NCBI GenBank assembly: GCA_049306095.1
Contig: JBAQPU010000051.1
Location: 13,288 to 77,287, forward strand
DNA from: UBA2336 sp049306095
GTDB taxonomy: Bacteria; Bacteroidota; Bacteroidia; Cytophagales; Cyclobacteriaceae
Direction: 5' to 3'
DNA: 64,000 nt
Position numbers and translations under genes: made by a program
The notes under the pieces: model-generated
Told to the model about the DNA's origin: nothing
Databases searched by the model: none
Seen by the model: the letters and a program-made list of their open reading frames with translations, nothing else
In this document: positions 46,234 through 54,616 of the stretch, in pieces
How positions within the stretch are numbered: the stretch's first letter is position 1
How the letters are laid out: the number at the start of each line of letters is the position of its first letter

Positions 46234-49200
46234 CTAGCCGTGCAGCGAAACAAAATTTTTGGTATCCGTATCGGCAGGAAAAACCTTTTTATTAAGCATG
46301 GGTACTTTATCCATCCAACTTACTTCAACCTGGTACACACCAAAGTCTTCTGTAACCTTGCCTTTAATCTCGTAAAACCCACGGCCTCTGAAGGGATAAT
46401 GTTTGAATACATTAGGAAAATGTACCGTATCAAAAACGTATCCTTCCCGGTCGTTAAACGTTCCAAATGCCATGGGTTGACCTGAGCGTGTAATAGTAGG
46501 TTTGGTTGTGACGCAGTAGCCTATGATATGTACTTCACGATTCACATATTCTTTTAACAGACGGGCTGTAATTCCCTGTTCGGGATTTTCGATGAGTTTA
46601 AAGGGATTACACAGGGGAAATCCCAATAGTTCAATTTCATCAAAAGCATCTTCAATTTCGTTGCGTTGCAAAGCCGGTAAGGGATATTCCTTTGGTTCGG
46701 TATCGAAAAGGTTGACGGTGGCTTTATGTTTTGTTTTAGTTTCGCTCAAATACAGCATGGCTTCCCACAATAATTGCTGTTTGGTTTTTCCGGTAAACCG
46801 GAATGCGCCAATGCGAATGAGGATTCGAACCTGTTCTAATCCTATATCAATCCTGCGCAAAAAGTCAGTCAGACTTTTATATGCTCCGTTGTGAACACGG
46901 TCAGCTTCAATTTGCCGGGCAACTTTTGTTTCCAGGCTTTTCAAATGCACAAAGCCAATGTACACCTGATGGTGATAGATGGTGGTCAGGCGCTCACTTC
47001 GGTTTACGCAAGGCGCTTCTATATGTGCCCCATGCATGCGCGCTTCATGAAAATAGAATTCGGTTTTATAAAATCCTCCAAAGTTGTTGATTACACCCAC
47101 CATAAATTCCAACGGGTAGTGTGCTTTCAGGAATAAACTCTGGTAGCTTTCAACAGCATAGCTTGCCGAGTGGCCCTTGGCAAAGGAGTATCCCGCGAAG
47201 CTTTCGATTTCGTACCATACACGATCGGTAATGCGCTGTTCGTAGCGATGTTTGCAGTTTTCAAAAAATTTATCTTTCACTCGCTGAAACTCTTCACGCG
47301 ACCGATATTTACCCGACATGCCTCTGCGCAGCACATCGGCTTCGGTCAGGGTGAGGTTGCCAAATCCGTGAGCGACTTTAATTACATCTTCCTGGTACAC
47401 CATTACCCCGAAAGTATCGGCCATCAGTTCATCCATCAGTGGGTGAATGGACTCGTATTGAATTCCGTTGCGGTGCATATGAAACCGCTCGATGTAGGCT
47501 TTCATCATACCCGAGCTGGCGACACCGGGCCGAATGATGGAACTGGCCGCGACCAGCGTGAGGTAATCATCGCACATTAATTTTTCCAGCAGCATGCGCA
47601 TGGCGGGCGACTCTACATAAAAGCATCCCATGGCCTTGCTGTGGCGGAGCAGGTCTTTTATTTTTTCGTCTTGCTTAAATTTTTTGAACTGGTACACATC
47701 TACATCAATACCCTGATTTCGTTTAACGTGCCTGACGGTTTCTTTAATGTGGCCCAGGCCACGCTGACTGAGAATGTCAAACTTGTAAATGCCAAAATCT
47801 TCTGCTGCGTGCATTTCAAATTGCGATACCGGTAAACTTTTTGGAGGAAACTCTGTAGCGGTATACCGGTAAATAGGCTGTTCGGTAATCAAAACTCCGC
47901 CTGCGTGAATGGAGATGTTGGCCGGTAATTCTTTTGATACAATGTATCGGCCATAGCTGAAGATGGTTTTTGCAATATGGTCGCGCGATACTTTAATTTT
48001 ACGGTTATCAACCAGGTTGTCAATCTCGCCTTTAGGTAATCCAAACACCTTTCCGAGTTCACGAATGATGGATTTACTCTGGTAGGTGGTGTGTGTTCCA
48101 AGCAAACAAACATGATCATAGCCGTATTTCTTAAAGAGATAATCATAAATAGCGTCACGGTTGTCCCACGAGAAGTCAATGTCGAAGTCGGGGGGCGTTA
48201 CACGTTCTTCGTTTAAGAACCGTTCGAAATACAAATTCAATTCGATAGGATCAACGTTGGTAATGCCCAGGCAGTATGCCACGGTGCTGTTGGCACCGCT
48301 TCCGCGACCAACAAAATCATAGCCTTGCTTTTTGGCGAAGCGGATAAGATCGTAGGCGATGAGGTAATAAGATGTAAATTTTTTGTCAGCGATAATCCGA
48401 AGTTCTTTTTCAATCTGGTTATTCCAGATTTTCTCCTTGTTAGGATCATGCTTGTATCGTTGCTCAAACCCTGTAAGGGTTTCCTGTCGCAGGTATTGTG
48501 CGTCTTGCCCGGGGGTACTCAGAAATGTTTTCTTGTTTTTGTCTTCGCCCTGTGTGCAGTCTATGCTGCATTGACCAAGCAATCGGTTGGAGTTTTCAAT
48601 AAGCTCCGGAAACGATGCAAATTGTTGTTGCAGAATGGATGCGGGCAGCATGAATTCTTCTTTCAGGGCATGCTGATGGGGTTGGAGTTTACTGAGCAGG
48701 GTGTTGTTGGCGATGCTGCGCAATAACCGGTGTGTGTTGAAGTCGCGCCAGATGGTTTTTTCTTTTTTAGTTGTTGTATCCGCCCGTTTAACGGGAGGCA
48801 AAAATGTTACCGGGTGAAGCAACACAAATTTGTGTGGGTATTCTTCGCGCAACGAGTCAGCGCCATAAGCAATTAATTGGTGCCTTCGCACTCCGATGAA
48901 TTCATTTTCTTTCAGTTGATCAGGCTCAAGGGCCCCAAAAGCGTAGATCACAAAAGCGTCAGGTAATTCAGGTGCCCGTACCGGAAAGGGTTTTTCTTCC
49001 CGGTTATGGTGCGATAGAAACCGGTTGATGGCTTCAAAGCCTCTGTTGTTTTTGGCAATGACGATGTATAAAAAATCATTTTTGCCTGGTTGCCGAAACT
49101 CAACGCCAACTGCCAAATCAAGGGTATAGGGCTCTTTATCAAATTTGGTTTTTCCGTTTTTGAATTCCCGATGGTCGTTGCAGGTGCGCAGCAGTTCCAG

Positions 49201-49332
49201 CCATGAAGCGGTATTGTTAATTTCTGTCAGCGCCAGCGTATGAACACCACAGCGTTTGGCTTCTTCGAATAGCGTTTTAATTGGCAGCGTGCCGTATTTG
49301 AAACTGTAGCCGGTGTGGCAGTTGAGGTACAT
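46234..49332 (-). CDS. DNA polymerase III alpha-type (DnaE-like) polymerase of a mutagenesis cassette
   Basis: A 1032-aa C-family DNA polymerase, shorter than replicative DnaE (about 1160-1200). Order: PHP domain (1-200; the opening motif is LNCHTGYSFKYG, with Asn where active PHP domains have His), palm with catalytic aspartates in PPDFDIDFSWDNRD (near residue 380), fingers with GAHSASYAVESYQSLFLKAHYP, helix-hairpin-helix and a C-terminal OB fold (VHIIGYCVTTKPTITRSGQP). Context marks it as the damage-linked copy: it follows dinB on the same strand, next to an S24 repressor. A separate replicative DnaE is expected elsewhere. RAYT and REP sequences now lie between it and dinB. Confidence 0.88.
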   Translation of the reverse strand: MYLNCHTGYSFKYGTLPIKTLFEEAKRCGVHTLALTEINNTASWLELLRTCNDHREFKNGKTKFDKEPYTLDLAVGVEFRQPGKNDFLYIVIAKNNRGFEAINRFLSHHNREEKPFPVRAPELPDAFVIYAFGALEPDQLKENEFIGVRRHQLIAYGADSLREEYPHKFVLLHPVTFLPPVKRADTTTKKEKTIWRDFNTHRLLRSIANNTLLSKLQPHQHALKEEFMLPASILQQQFASFPELIENSNRLLGQCSIDCTQGEDKNKKTFLSTPGQDAQYLRQETLTGFEQRYKHDPNKEKIWNNQIEKELRIIADKKFTSYYLIAYDLIRFAKKQGYDFVGRGSGANSTVAYCLGITNVDPIELNLYFERFLNEERVTPPDFDIDFSWDNRDAIYDYLFKKYGYDHVCLLGTHTTYQSKSIIRELGKVFGLPKGEIDNLVDNRKIKVSRDHIAKTIFSYGRYIVSKELPANISIHAGGVLITEQPIYRYTATEFPPKSLPVSQFEMHAAEDFGIYKFDILSQRGLGHIKETVRHVKRNQGIDVDVYQFKKFKQDEKIKDLLRHSKAMGCFYVESPAMRMLLEKLMCDDYLTLVAASSIIRPGVASSGMMKAYIERFHMHRNGIQYESIHPLMDELMADTFGVMVYQEDVIKVAHGFGNLTLTEADVLRRGMSGKYRSREEFQRVKDKFFENCKHRYEQRITDRVWYEIESFAGYSFAKGHSASYAVESYQSLFLKAHYPLEFMVGVINNFGGFYKTEFYFHEARMHGAHIEAPCVNRSERLTTIYHHQVYIGFVHLKSLETKVARQIEADRVHNGAYKSLTDFLRRIDIGLEQVRILIRIGAFRFTGKTKQQLLWEAMLYLSETKTKHKATVNLFDTEPKEYPLPALQRNEIEDAFDEIELLGFPLCNPFKLIENPEQGITARLLKEYVNREVHIIGYCVTTKPTITRSGQPMAFGTFNDREGYVFDTVHFPNVFKHYPFRGRGFYEIKGKVTEDFGVYQVEVSWMDKVPMLNKKVFPADTDTKNFVSLHG

Positions 49333-49378
49333 TGGTTCAAGTGAAATAAAATTTTTGTGTGTTGTAAAGGCTTCTCCT

Positions 49379-49527
49379 CGGTCTGTGTCCTGTGTCCTCG
49401 GTCTGTGTCTTCACAGACCGAAATGCTTAAAACACCCTGTAATCGTCAAAATCTTCTCCCCGGTCTGTGTCCTCACAGACCGAAATACCTTCCACGCCCT
49501 TTCCTCGATCTGTGTCTTCACAGTCCG
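49379..49527. repeat. REP array, left side of the RAYT gene
   Basis: Three palindromes of arm CGGTCTGTG / CACAGACCG with 4-base loops TCTT, TCCT, TCTT: 49399-49420, 49461-49482 and 49506-49527 (the last with two arm changes, CGATCTGTG / CACAGTCCG). A half unit lies at 49379-49390. Between the first and second palindromes, 49418-49450 is a degenerate copy of the 3' end of the RAYT gene (compare 49525-49563). The array fills the gap before the dnaE-type start at 49332. Confidence 0.85.
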
Positions 49528-49533
49528 AAATGC

Positions 49534-50142
49534 TTAAAACCGTTCCCTGTAATCGGTCAAAACCCCAAACTCGTCTATTCCTGTTTCATAGAATAGGGCA
49601 GATGACCACTTGTAGTCCTCCGGTTTAGAAACCAGGCTCCATTTTTCCTGCAAAGGATTTAAATGAATGTAATCCAGTTTTTGTTCAAGTTTTTCTTTTG
49701 AATCCAATAGAATGGCTAATGCATCGCGTTGCCAAAACCGGTGCTTTCGTTCCAGGCTTACTTCCTGGTGAGCAGGTAGTGTACCAGAAGAATTTTTTTG
49801 AAGGTGATGGAGAAACTGATGGCTTGTGAATTTATTAAAACTGGCGTAAGGCATTTCCTTCCCATTCTTGTCGATCATTTCCCACAGCACATGGATGTGG
49901 TTTGGCATAATAACAAATCCGTATACGTTGATTTTTTTACGATCGACTAATGTCTGCCAGCATTTAATGATTGTATTTTTACAGGTGTCATCACGTAAGA
50001 GTAAGGTCCAATCCTTAATAGTATCAGTCCAAAAATAAACTTCCCCTAAAAACATTTTGGAATTTCGAATTCCTTGCAGGTTTTTGACGGATAGTTCATT
50101 TCGATCTGTGGATAAGTAATATTTTGAAGCAGCGCATTTCAT
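49534..50142 (-). CDS. REP-associated tyrosine transposase (RAYT, Y1_Tnp family)
   Basis: A 202-aa single-domain HUH nuclease of the IS200/IS605-like RAYT branch. The metal-binding HUH motif is His82-Ile-His84 (GFVIMPNHIHVLWEM), and the catalytic tyrosine is Tyr158 in LDYIHLNPLQEKW; the closing YKWSSALFY is typical. RAYTs cut and join REP palindromes as single strands. Here REPs flank the gene on both sides in opposite orientation. Codons 10-15 (LSTDRN) themselves contain a half REP on the plus strand at 50102-50110. It sits between dinB and the dnaE-type gene, all on the minus strand. The reading frame is intact. Confidence 0.93.
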   Translation of the reverse strand: MKCAASKYYLSTDRNELSVKNLQGIRNSKMFLGEVYFWTDTIKDWTLLLRDDTCKNTIIKCWQTLVDRKKINVYGFVIMPNHIHVLWEMIDKNGKEMPYASFNKFTSHQFLHHLQKNSSGTLPAHQEVSLERKHRFWQRDALAILLDSKEKLEQKLDYIHLNPLQEKWSLVSKPEDYKWSSALFYETGIDEFGVLTDYRERF

Positions 50143-50160
50143 TTTTTATTCTTTATTCGT
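50116..50160. repeat. Direct repeat, gene copy: RAYT start region
   Basis: The first nine codons of the RAYT gene plus about 18 upstream bases, duplicated almost exactly at 50187-50232, 71 bases away. Confidence 0.85.
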
Positions 50161-50161
50161 T

Positions 50162-50278
50162 CGGTCTGTGGGGACACAGACCGGGGGTAATATTTTGAGG
50201 CAGCGCATTTCATTTTTTATTCTTTTATTCGTTTCCGGTCTGCGGGGACACAGACCGGGGATAGGGGACACAGGCCGG
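50162..50278. repeat. REP array, right side of the RAYT gene
   Basis: Palindromes at 50162-50183 (CGGTCTGTG, loop GGGA, CACAGACCG) and 50236-50257 (one arm change, CGGTCTGCG), then a half unit GGGGACACAGGCCGG at 50264-50278. Read on the minus strand the loops are TCCC, so these are inverted relative to the left array (loops TCCT/TCTT). Between the two palindromes, 50187-50232 is a copy of the RAYT 5' end, which encodes a 24-codon out-of-frame reading from ATG 50213 whose TGA overlaps the true RAYT ATG as ATGA. Confidence 0.85.
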
Positions 50279-50297
50279 AGATAAAATTTTGTTTCCA

Positions 50298-51497
50298 TCA
50301 AATCCGCATCACCTTTCCATTAAATACATTCATTTCCATGCGCACCCTGCGGTTAACCCCCATGGTGGTGGCGCGCACCAGTTTCTCAACACCGTGTTTG
50401 TGTTTGATGTGGTCGATGGCCTCATAAAGATTGATCGTTTCGGCTGTGTCATCGAACATGCTGATTTGATGGTTACCCTGAACAAGGTTACTTAACCGTA
50501 CGCCCACCAGGCGTATCAGCATTCTGCGATTGTAAAGCTTATCGAACAGTTCTTGTACCACCCGCAAAATCACATGGTCGGAGGATGTATAGGCGATGTG
50601 CACCTGCCGGGTTTCGGTATCGAAATTGGAATAGCGGATTTTTACTGTGATGCACGAAGCCAGCTTTTTCTGTTCGCGAAGTTGGAACGCCACCTTTTCT
50701 ACCATCGCGATCAGGATCGACTTCATCTTTTTCACATCGATGGAATCTTCTTCAAAAGTGGATTCAGTTGAAATGGATTTTTGTTCAGCATGCGGCACCA
50801 CGGGCGACTCATCCACGCCATGAGCCTTGTTCCATAAACTGATGCCGTTCTTGCCGAAAGCACTCACCAAAAATTTCATGGGCATTTCGCGCAGCGTTCC
50901 TACGGTTCGCACGCCCATATCGTATAAAAAAGAGGCAGTCTGTTTTCCAATCATGGGAATCTTCTCAACGGCTAACGGTGACAGAAAACCCTGTTCGGTA
51001 CCGGCCGGAATTTGTTTTTGTGCTTTGGGTTTGAATTCGCCCGTAGCCACTTTTGATACCAGCTTATTGACCGACATCGCCATGGAAATGGGAAGCCCGC
51101 TTTCATTGATGATTTTTTTCTGTAATTCTACAGCCCATTTAAAAGCCCCTACAAATTTGTCCATCCCACTGGCATCGATATAAAATTCATCGATAGATGA
51201 TTTCTCAAACATAGGAGACGAATCCTCAATAATAGTCGTGACTAAATGCGAGTACCGGCTGTATGCTTCAGCGTCACCGGAAATGATAGTGGCATCCGGG
51301 CAAAGTTGTTTGGCCAGGTACATGGGCATGGCCGAGTGAACCCCAAATTTTCGGGCTTCATAGCTGCAGGCTGCTACCACACCCCTGCGGCTATTTCCGC
51401 CTACAATAAGCGGGATGCCATTGAGTTTGCTATTCTTTACCCGCTCTACTGCCACAAAAAATGCATCCAGGTCTAAATGAATAATGTTTCGTTCCAT
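50298..51497 (-). CDS. dinB: Y-family DNA polymerase IV
   Basis: Translesion DNA polymerase (399 aa). Catalytic acidic residues are in IIHLDLDAFFVAVERV (Asp9) and SSIDEFYIDASG; helix-hairpin-helix KIPMIGKQTASFLYDMGVRTVGTL and a little-finger domain follow. No beta-clamp motif is obvious at the C-terminus (NRRVRMEMNVFNGKVMRI). It is transcribed divergently from the S24 repressor across a 72-base AT-rich region that holds the candidate operator. Confidence 0.94.
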   Translation of the reverse strand: MERNIIHLDLDAFFVAVERVKNSKLNGIPLIVGGNSRRGVVAACSYEARKFGVHSAMPMYLAKQLCPDATIISGDAEAYSRYSHLVTTIIEDSSPMFEKSSIDEFYIDASGMDKFVGAFKWAVELQKKIINESGLPISMAMSVNKLVSKVATGEFKPKAQKQIPAGTEQGFLSPLAVEKIPMIGKQTASFLYDMGVRTVGTLREMPMKFLVSAFGKNGISLWNKAHGVDESPVVPHAEQKSISTESTFEEDSIDVKKMKSILIAMVEKVAFQLREQKKLASCITVKIRYSNFDTETRQVHIAYTSSDHVILRVVQELFDKLYNRRMLIRLVGVRLSNLVQGNHQISMFDDTAETINLYEAIDHIKHKHGVEKLVRATTMGVNRRVRMEMNVFNGKVMRI

Positions 51498-51541
51498 GCG
51501 GCTATATTAACTAAATAAAATAGCATTGTAATTATTGTATA

Positions 51542-51556
51542 ACTAAAATAATTAGT
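51542..51556. promoter_or_regulatory. Candidate operator between dinB and the S24 repressor
   Basis: Palindrome ACTAA-N5-TTAGT in the shared promoter region; a second TAACTAAA half site lies at 51508-51515. The position, 14 bases before the repressor ATG, fits autoregulation and dinB repression. Binding by the neighbouring repressor is inferred from position. Confidence 0.4.
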
Positions 51557-51569
51557 ATTACTTTACAGT

Positions 51570-52346
51570 ATGGCGATTGTAAACAAAAACATCAAATTTC
51601 TGCGCCTGCGTGCAGGATGGACACAAAAGCAACTGGCTGAGAAAATAGAGTTAAACCAGCCCGTCATTGGCGCATACGAAGAAGAACGGGCCGTGCCCCC
51701 GCTGGCCACTTTGCTTGAAATCTCTGATTTATTTAAAGTGAGTATCGATGCGCTTTCGCGGAAGGATCTGAGTAAACTCCCCGAAAAAGATTGGAAGAGT
51801 TTTTCGGGAAAGGAAATACTCGCTATTACGGTTGATAAAGACGATAAAGAGAATATTGAGTTGGTATCGCAGAAGGCATCGGCCGGGTATTTGAACGGCT
51901 ACCAGGATGCCGAATATATTATAGACTTGCCGAAAATAGGATTGCCCGTGCTGCCCCGGAATGTTACGTATCGGGCCTTTGAAATTAAAGGAGACTCCAT
52001 GTTGCCGGTTCCGTCAGGAGCAATTGTTTTTGGAGCGTATGTCGAGAGCCTCTCGTCTATTAAGAATGGAGGATTGTACATTGTGGTGTCGCAACAAGAA
52101 GGAATAGTGTTCAAGCGTGTATTCGCTTTTGCTGATGCAAAAAATAAATTATTGATGGTGTCAGACAATCGCTTGTATGAACCCTATACCATTAGTACCG
52201 AAGATGTGTTGGAGATATGGGCTGTGAAGGCGTATTTCTCTACGCAGTTTCCTGATGTGGATTCAGGTAAGGTGTCGGCCGATCACCTGGCGCACACCGT
52301 TTTAAAACTGCAGGAAGAGATTCTTCGGCTAAAGAAAAAGCGTTGA
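51570..52346 (+). CDS. XRE-S24 LexA-like self-cleaving repressor
   Basis: A 258-aa regulator with an N-terminal Cro/C1-type helix-turn-helix (about 6-62, MAIVNKNIKFLRLRAGWTQKQ opening the domain) and a C-terminal S24 peptidase domain. The cleavage site Ala105-Gly106 (KASAGYLNG), nucleophile Ser143 in KGDSMLPVPSG and base Lys182 in VFKRVF form a complete autoproteolytic set, so RecA-stimulated self-cleavage is likely. A short basic coiled coil ends the protein (KLQEEILRLKKKR). It is divergent from dinB, which marks it as the controller of the mutagenesis cassette. Confidence 0.92.
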   Translation: MAIVNKNIKFLRLRAGWTQKQLAEKIELNQPVIGAYEEERAVPPLATLLEISDLFKVSIDALSRKDLSKLPEKDWKSFSGKEILAITVDKDDKENIELVSQKASAGYLNGYQDAEYIIDLPKIGLPVLPRNVTYRAFEIKGDSMLPVPSGAIVFGAYVESLSSIKNGGLYIVVSQQEGIVFKRVFAFADAKNKLLMVSDNRLYEPYTISTEDVLEIWAVKAYFSTQFPDVDSGKVSADHLAHTVLKLQEEILRLKKKR

Positions 52347-52357
52347 TGTTAAAAACC

Positions 52358-52408
52358 GTAGAGGCGCAATTCTGAATGCCTGCCGGTAGTCGAAGAATGC
52401 GTCTCTAC
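52358..52408. repeat. GTAGAGGCGCA / TGCGTCTCTAC palindromic repeat
   Basis: Imperfect 11-bp inverted repeat (one G-U pair) at the ends of a 51-bp element lying between the convergent S24-repressor and WG-repeat genes. No T tract flanks it, so it is not a standard terminator. The stop codon (TAG, 52405-52407) of the WG gene lies inside the right arm. It resembles short dispersed palindromes of the GTAGAGACGC type known from many genomes; I cannot test copy number here. Confidence 0.6.
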
Positions 52409-54510
52409 AACATTGACCATTGCGATTTTTTCAAGGCGAGGTATCGGTTTTCCGCTGCATCGTATTTCAAATAATCATAGATTAACGGAATGGTGCTGAT
52501 ACCCTGTAATGTTACCAAGCCATATTTTCCATCTTGCTCTATAATAACATAGCCATTGTTGAGGTCTGTTACCGAATTGTATTTCGAATGGAGCAACACA
52601 TTTCCGTGCTGGTCGGCCAGTCCCTGTAATCCGTTTACGATCAGCAATAATTTTCCATTGTCAAGGATTTCAATTTTGTTATATCGCGCGGGTACAACCA
52701 GGTTGCCCTCCCGGGAGAGCAGCCCGTACATTCCGTTTTGTTTTACAAGAGAGTAGTTTTTATTGAAGGGGGTTACATCTTCATACGCTGGCTGAATGAT
52801 AATCTTTTCATCGCGGTTGATGAAGCCCCACTTGTTACGGATTTTCATGGCCGCTAACCCTTCGCTGAATGGTTTAATGTCTTCATACCGGTTGGCGATG
52901 CGAAGCCTCCCCTCATCATCAATGAAACCAAAACGTCCGTTTTTCTTAATGCCCCGTAACCCTTCGGTCGCTGGAAATATTATTTCTGTATGTTCGGATG
53001 GTGGAAGTTGCCGGCTGATTATCCTACCATCAAAATCCACCGTCCATGTTCCTCCGGTTGATACATGCTCAATGAAATAATCTTCCCGAACTTGAATAGG
53101 ATTAATGGTAAAATACAACGTTGTTCCCGCAAAAGTGCACAGCATGAGTAGGTTGTCTTTTTTCTTAAAGTACCGGTCTTGATTGAGCAGCGTTACTTTA
53201 TACGGTTGCGGATACGCAAGCCATTTTTCCTGGAATGAAATAACTCCATACTGACCTTTGAATTTGACTGCCAGTTGGTTGATGCCAACTGCTAAAATGC
53301 TATCGTACACGCAGGCTACAATTTCTACGCCCTTATCATTGATTGCCCCCCAGTAACCATTTTTGGTAACTGTAAAAATTTCACCTTGCTTGTGGTGAAT
53401 TTTATCGTACGACTTTGAGTTTAGCTGGTGCCCCAGTGTATCGCGGAGGTTCCAGTTCATCTTGTCGAATTTTTTTTCGAGGGTGAGGATGTAGTCGTTT
53501 TTCAGAATAATTTTTTGAAAAGAGGGTGGTAAAACTATTTTCCCTCCACCTTTCATCACACCATATAAATTACCCGATCTGAAAATGGCTAGTCCGTTTT
53601 GAAAACCACTTAACTCCGAAAAGAGGTTGTCATTAACCGGTTTTAAATTCCGGTCTGCCAGTTGAATCAGGCCTGCAGTTTCAATTTTATAGTGGTGTTC
53701 GCCCAACGCTACAATGGAGTCAGCCCCGATGGTTTCTGTTAAGCTGTTCTGAGCATCAAGAATGTGCCACTCATCTGGCAAGCGTGCATACACAGTTTTA
53801 TCATTGAATTTTATTTCACGGTATTTTGCCTCCGAGCGCAACTCTCCTTCGCGTGTCATCAGGCCTTGTTTCCCGGCTTCATAGATAATGGCCAGGTTAT
53901 TGTTGAATGGTGAAATGCTGTCGATCGTAAAATCTGTTATTTGTCTTCCATTTTCCGAAAAGAGTGCAGTTTTCCCATTAAAATTTTCAACCGCATAACG
54001 CAAGCTGCCGATCGGGTAAATGCTTCTGAATAGAAATGGAATCAGTATCTTATTTTCAAGATCAATCAATCCGTATTTAAATGACATTCCATCGCGAATG
54101 CAGGCGACTGCCCGCAGCGAATGTACTTTAACGGCTGTGTACGTAAATGGTATAACAGTTTTTCCATCGGTACTAATGCATCCTGTACTGATTTTAAGCG
54201 CAGTTTGTTTGGTGGCTACTAACAGCAATCCGCCTCCGGGGGTAAGGGCAGAAAAGTTGGGGGGAGTAATACGCTGGTTATTTAAACCAACAACTCCCCA
54301 TGAACCTTTCAGTTTATATCCTGTTACCTGGCCGGCAATTGAAAAACTTCCGTTGCTCCAGCCCAATGCCTCATAGGTGGCAGGGATGACGACCTGCCCG
54401 GCTTCGTTTTTTAATCCAACTTTCCCATTTTCTTCAAATGTTTTATAAGACTCAGCAAAAGCTGTTGGGCAGATGAAAAAAAGAAGGGTGATTAAAAAAA
54501 TGAATCGCAT
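52405..54510 (-). CDS. WG-repeat protein, exported
   Basis: A 701-aa protein with signal peptide MRFIFLITLLFFICPTAFA, then beta-rich WG repeats over nearly the whole length. Clear units include KVGLKNEAGQVVIPATY, KYGLIDLENKILIPF, GRFGFIDDEGR, KWGFINRDEKIIIQPAY, MYGLLSREGNLVVPARY and KYGLVTLQGISTIPLIY. Such repeats are thought to form envelope or surface beta-structures; no enzymatic domain is seen. The start at 54510 rather than 54519 is supported by a promoter element at 54517-54524. The stop codon comes from a palindromic repeat. Confidence 0.87.
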   Translation of the reverse strand: MRFIFLITLLFFICPTAFAESYKTFEENGKVGLKNEAGQVVIPATYEALGWSNGSFSIAGQVTGYKLKGSWGVVGLNNQRITPPNFSALTPGGGLLLVATKQTALKISTGCISTDGKTVIPFTYTAVKVHSLRAVACIRDGMSFKYGLIDLENKILIPFLFRSIYPIGSLRYAVENFNGKTALFSENGRQITDFTIDSISPFNNNLAIIYEAGKQGLMTREGELRSEAKYREIKFNDKTVYARLPDEWHILDAQNSLTETIGADSIVALGEHHYKIETAGLIQLADRNLKPVNDNLFSELSGFQNGLAIFRSGNLYGVMKGGGKIVLPPSFQKIILKNDYILTLEKKFDKMNWNLRDTLGHQLNSKSYDKIHHKQGEIFTVTKNGYWGAINDKGVEIVACVYDSILAVGINQLAVKFKGQYGVISFQEKWLAYPQPYKVTLLNQDRYFKKKDNLLMLCTFAGTTLYFTINPIQVREDYFIEHVSTGGTWTVDFDGRIISRQLPPSEHTEIIFPATEGLRGIKKNGRFGFIDDEGRLRIANRYEDIKPFSEGLAAMKIRNKWGFINRDEKIIIQPAYEDVTPFNKNYSLVKQNGMYGLLSREGNLVVPARYNKIEILDNGKLLLIVNGLQGLADQHGNVLLHSKYNSVTDLNNGYVIIEQDGKYGLVTLQGISTIPLIYDYLKYDAAENRYLALKKSQWSML

Positions 54511-54516
54511 ATGCAA

Positions 54517-54524
54517 CAAATATA
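54517..54524 (-). promoter_or_regulatory. Candidate -7 element of the WG-repeat gene
   Basis: Minus-strand TATATTTG matches TAnnTTTG, 7 bases before the ATG at 54510, implying a very short or absent leader. Confidence 0.45.
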
Positions 54525-54616
54525 CGGTGGTTGGCTGATCTGAAAATCAATAATCGTTTTTTGGGAATTTTTCAGACCTTTGTGTAGTTATTTTCCGACT
54601 GAATTAAAAAGCACAC

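Noticed and set aside
49399..49527. REP palindromes as transcription terminators of the RAYT gene
   Set aside because: Stems are strong, but no T tract follows on the relevant strand; repeat identity and copies on both sides fit REPs better.
49313..49596. Overlapping plus-strand open frames rich in Cys, Pro and Arg with repeating peptide patterns
   Set aside because: They are translations of the REP palindromes; there is no independent start signal or homology, and the periodicity comes from the DNA repeat.
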